Below are positions 63,922-64,000 of a stretch of DNA of 64,000 bases, piece by piece. The notes under the pieces are model-generated. The model was given only the letters and a program-made list of their open reading frames with translations, did not search any database and was not told the DNA's origin. The stretch is from an uncultured Bacteroidales bacterium (GTDB lineage: Bacteria; Bacteroidota; Bacteroidia; Bacteroidales; JAUNSR01): contig CAMTOJ010000009.1 of the NCBI GenBank assembly GCA_947074145.1, positions 28,596 through 92,595 of the forward strand, read 5' to 3'. Each line of letters starts with the position of its first letter. Positions within the stretch are counted from its first letter, which is position 1. The translations under genes and the position numbers were made by a program.

Positions 63922-64000
63922 TTAATTCTCAATCCATACAATATCTGGATCTGCGGATAAATCCGGTTGTTGATGTTTTTCATTAATCATATAATTTAGT
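63922..64000 (-). CDS. Possible C-terminal end of a minus-strand gene (partial)
   Basis: An open frame runs from the right edge to a TAA at 63922-63924 and encodes a hydrophilic tail, LNYMINEKHQQPDLSADPD then IVWIEN. It stops 16 bp before the shared terminator hairpin, where a gene end would be expected. Only 25 codons are visible, so the product cannot be named, and the frame may be chance. Confidence 0.35.
   Translation of the reverse strand, partial: LNYMINEKHQQPDLSADPDIVWIEN

Overview
The window is AT-rich chromosomal DNA from a member of the Bacteroidetes, most likely the order Bacteroidales. The evidence is the gene content and order (GatB/YqeY-ftsZ-ftsA-ftsQ-murC-murG-ftsW-murD-mraY-murE-ftsI-rsmH; wbqC-lepB-dapB; ybeY-mnmG-apt-uvrC-dtd-MazG; DUF4271-hemD-rnpA-yidD-TatD-tyrS), the Bacteroidetes-restricted families (DUF2851, DUF3108, DUF4271, DUF5106), weak Shine-Dalgarno sequences, and repeated TAnnTTTG -7 promoter boxes. 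I cannot name a genus. Almost everything is core housekeeping. I see no prophage, insertion sequence, CRISPR array or defence island.

Layout. 1-15320: division and cell-wall (dcw) cluster, all on the minus strand, ending in a GatB/YqeY gene cut by the window edge. 15321-15986: its upstream regulatory region, with no mraZ but a CRP-like palindrome and four 20-bp palindromes spaced exactly 22 bp apart. 15987-25919: envelope lipoproteins, cysS, a thioredoxin-fold exported protein, a LolD-type ATPase, tcdA, upp and a PH-domain membrane protein. 26124-35227: nadB, pckA, a small exported Cys/Lys-rich protein, wbqC, lepB, dapB and a DUF2851 protein. 35954-42304: ychF, polA, a polyprenyl synthase and deoC. 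42748-49574: ybeY, mnmG, a parS site, apt, uvrC, dtd, a MazG-like pyrophosphohydrolase and an AlkD-like protein. 49589-54608: a 2-hydroxyacid dehydrogenase, a Fur-family regulator with a metal P-type ATPase, and an SpmA/SpmB fusion. 54774-63862: mutS, a LOG-family protein, DUF4271, hemD, rnpA, yidD, tatD, tyrS and tRNA-Gln. A second truncated reading frame enters at the right edge.

How the genes work together. The first 15 kb supplies lipid II synthesis (MurC, D, E, MraY, MurG; dapB elsewhere supplies the diaminopimelate branch), its polymerisation (FtsW and the PASTA-bearing FtsI) and the cytokinetic scaffold (FtsZ, FtsA, FtsQ, FtsL-like). DNA repair is well represented (polA, uvrC, mutS, AlkD-like). 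RNA and translation functions include rsmH, cysS, tyrS, ybeY, mnmG, rnpA, tcdA and dtd. A perfect 16-bp parS-type palindrome between mnmG and apt suggests that the region is origin-proximal.

The most interesting signals are in the DNA between genes: the 22-bp-phased palindrome array, the parS site, a pair of ACACCTTGCAAGGTGT palindromes 44 bp apart, a perfect bidirectional terminator that encodes the same C-terminus for two convergent proteins, a promoter box inside the loop of the hemD terminator, and a 63-bp tandem repeat downstream of yidD. I found no clearly new multi-gene system.
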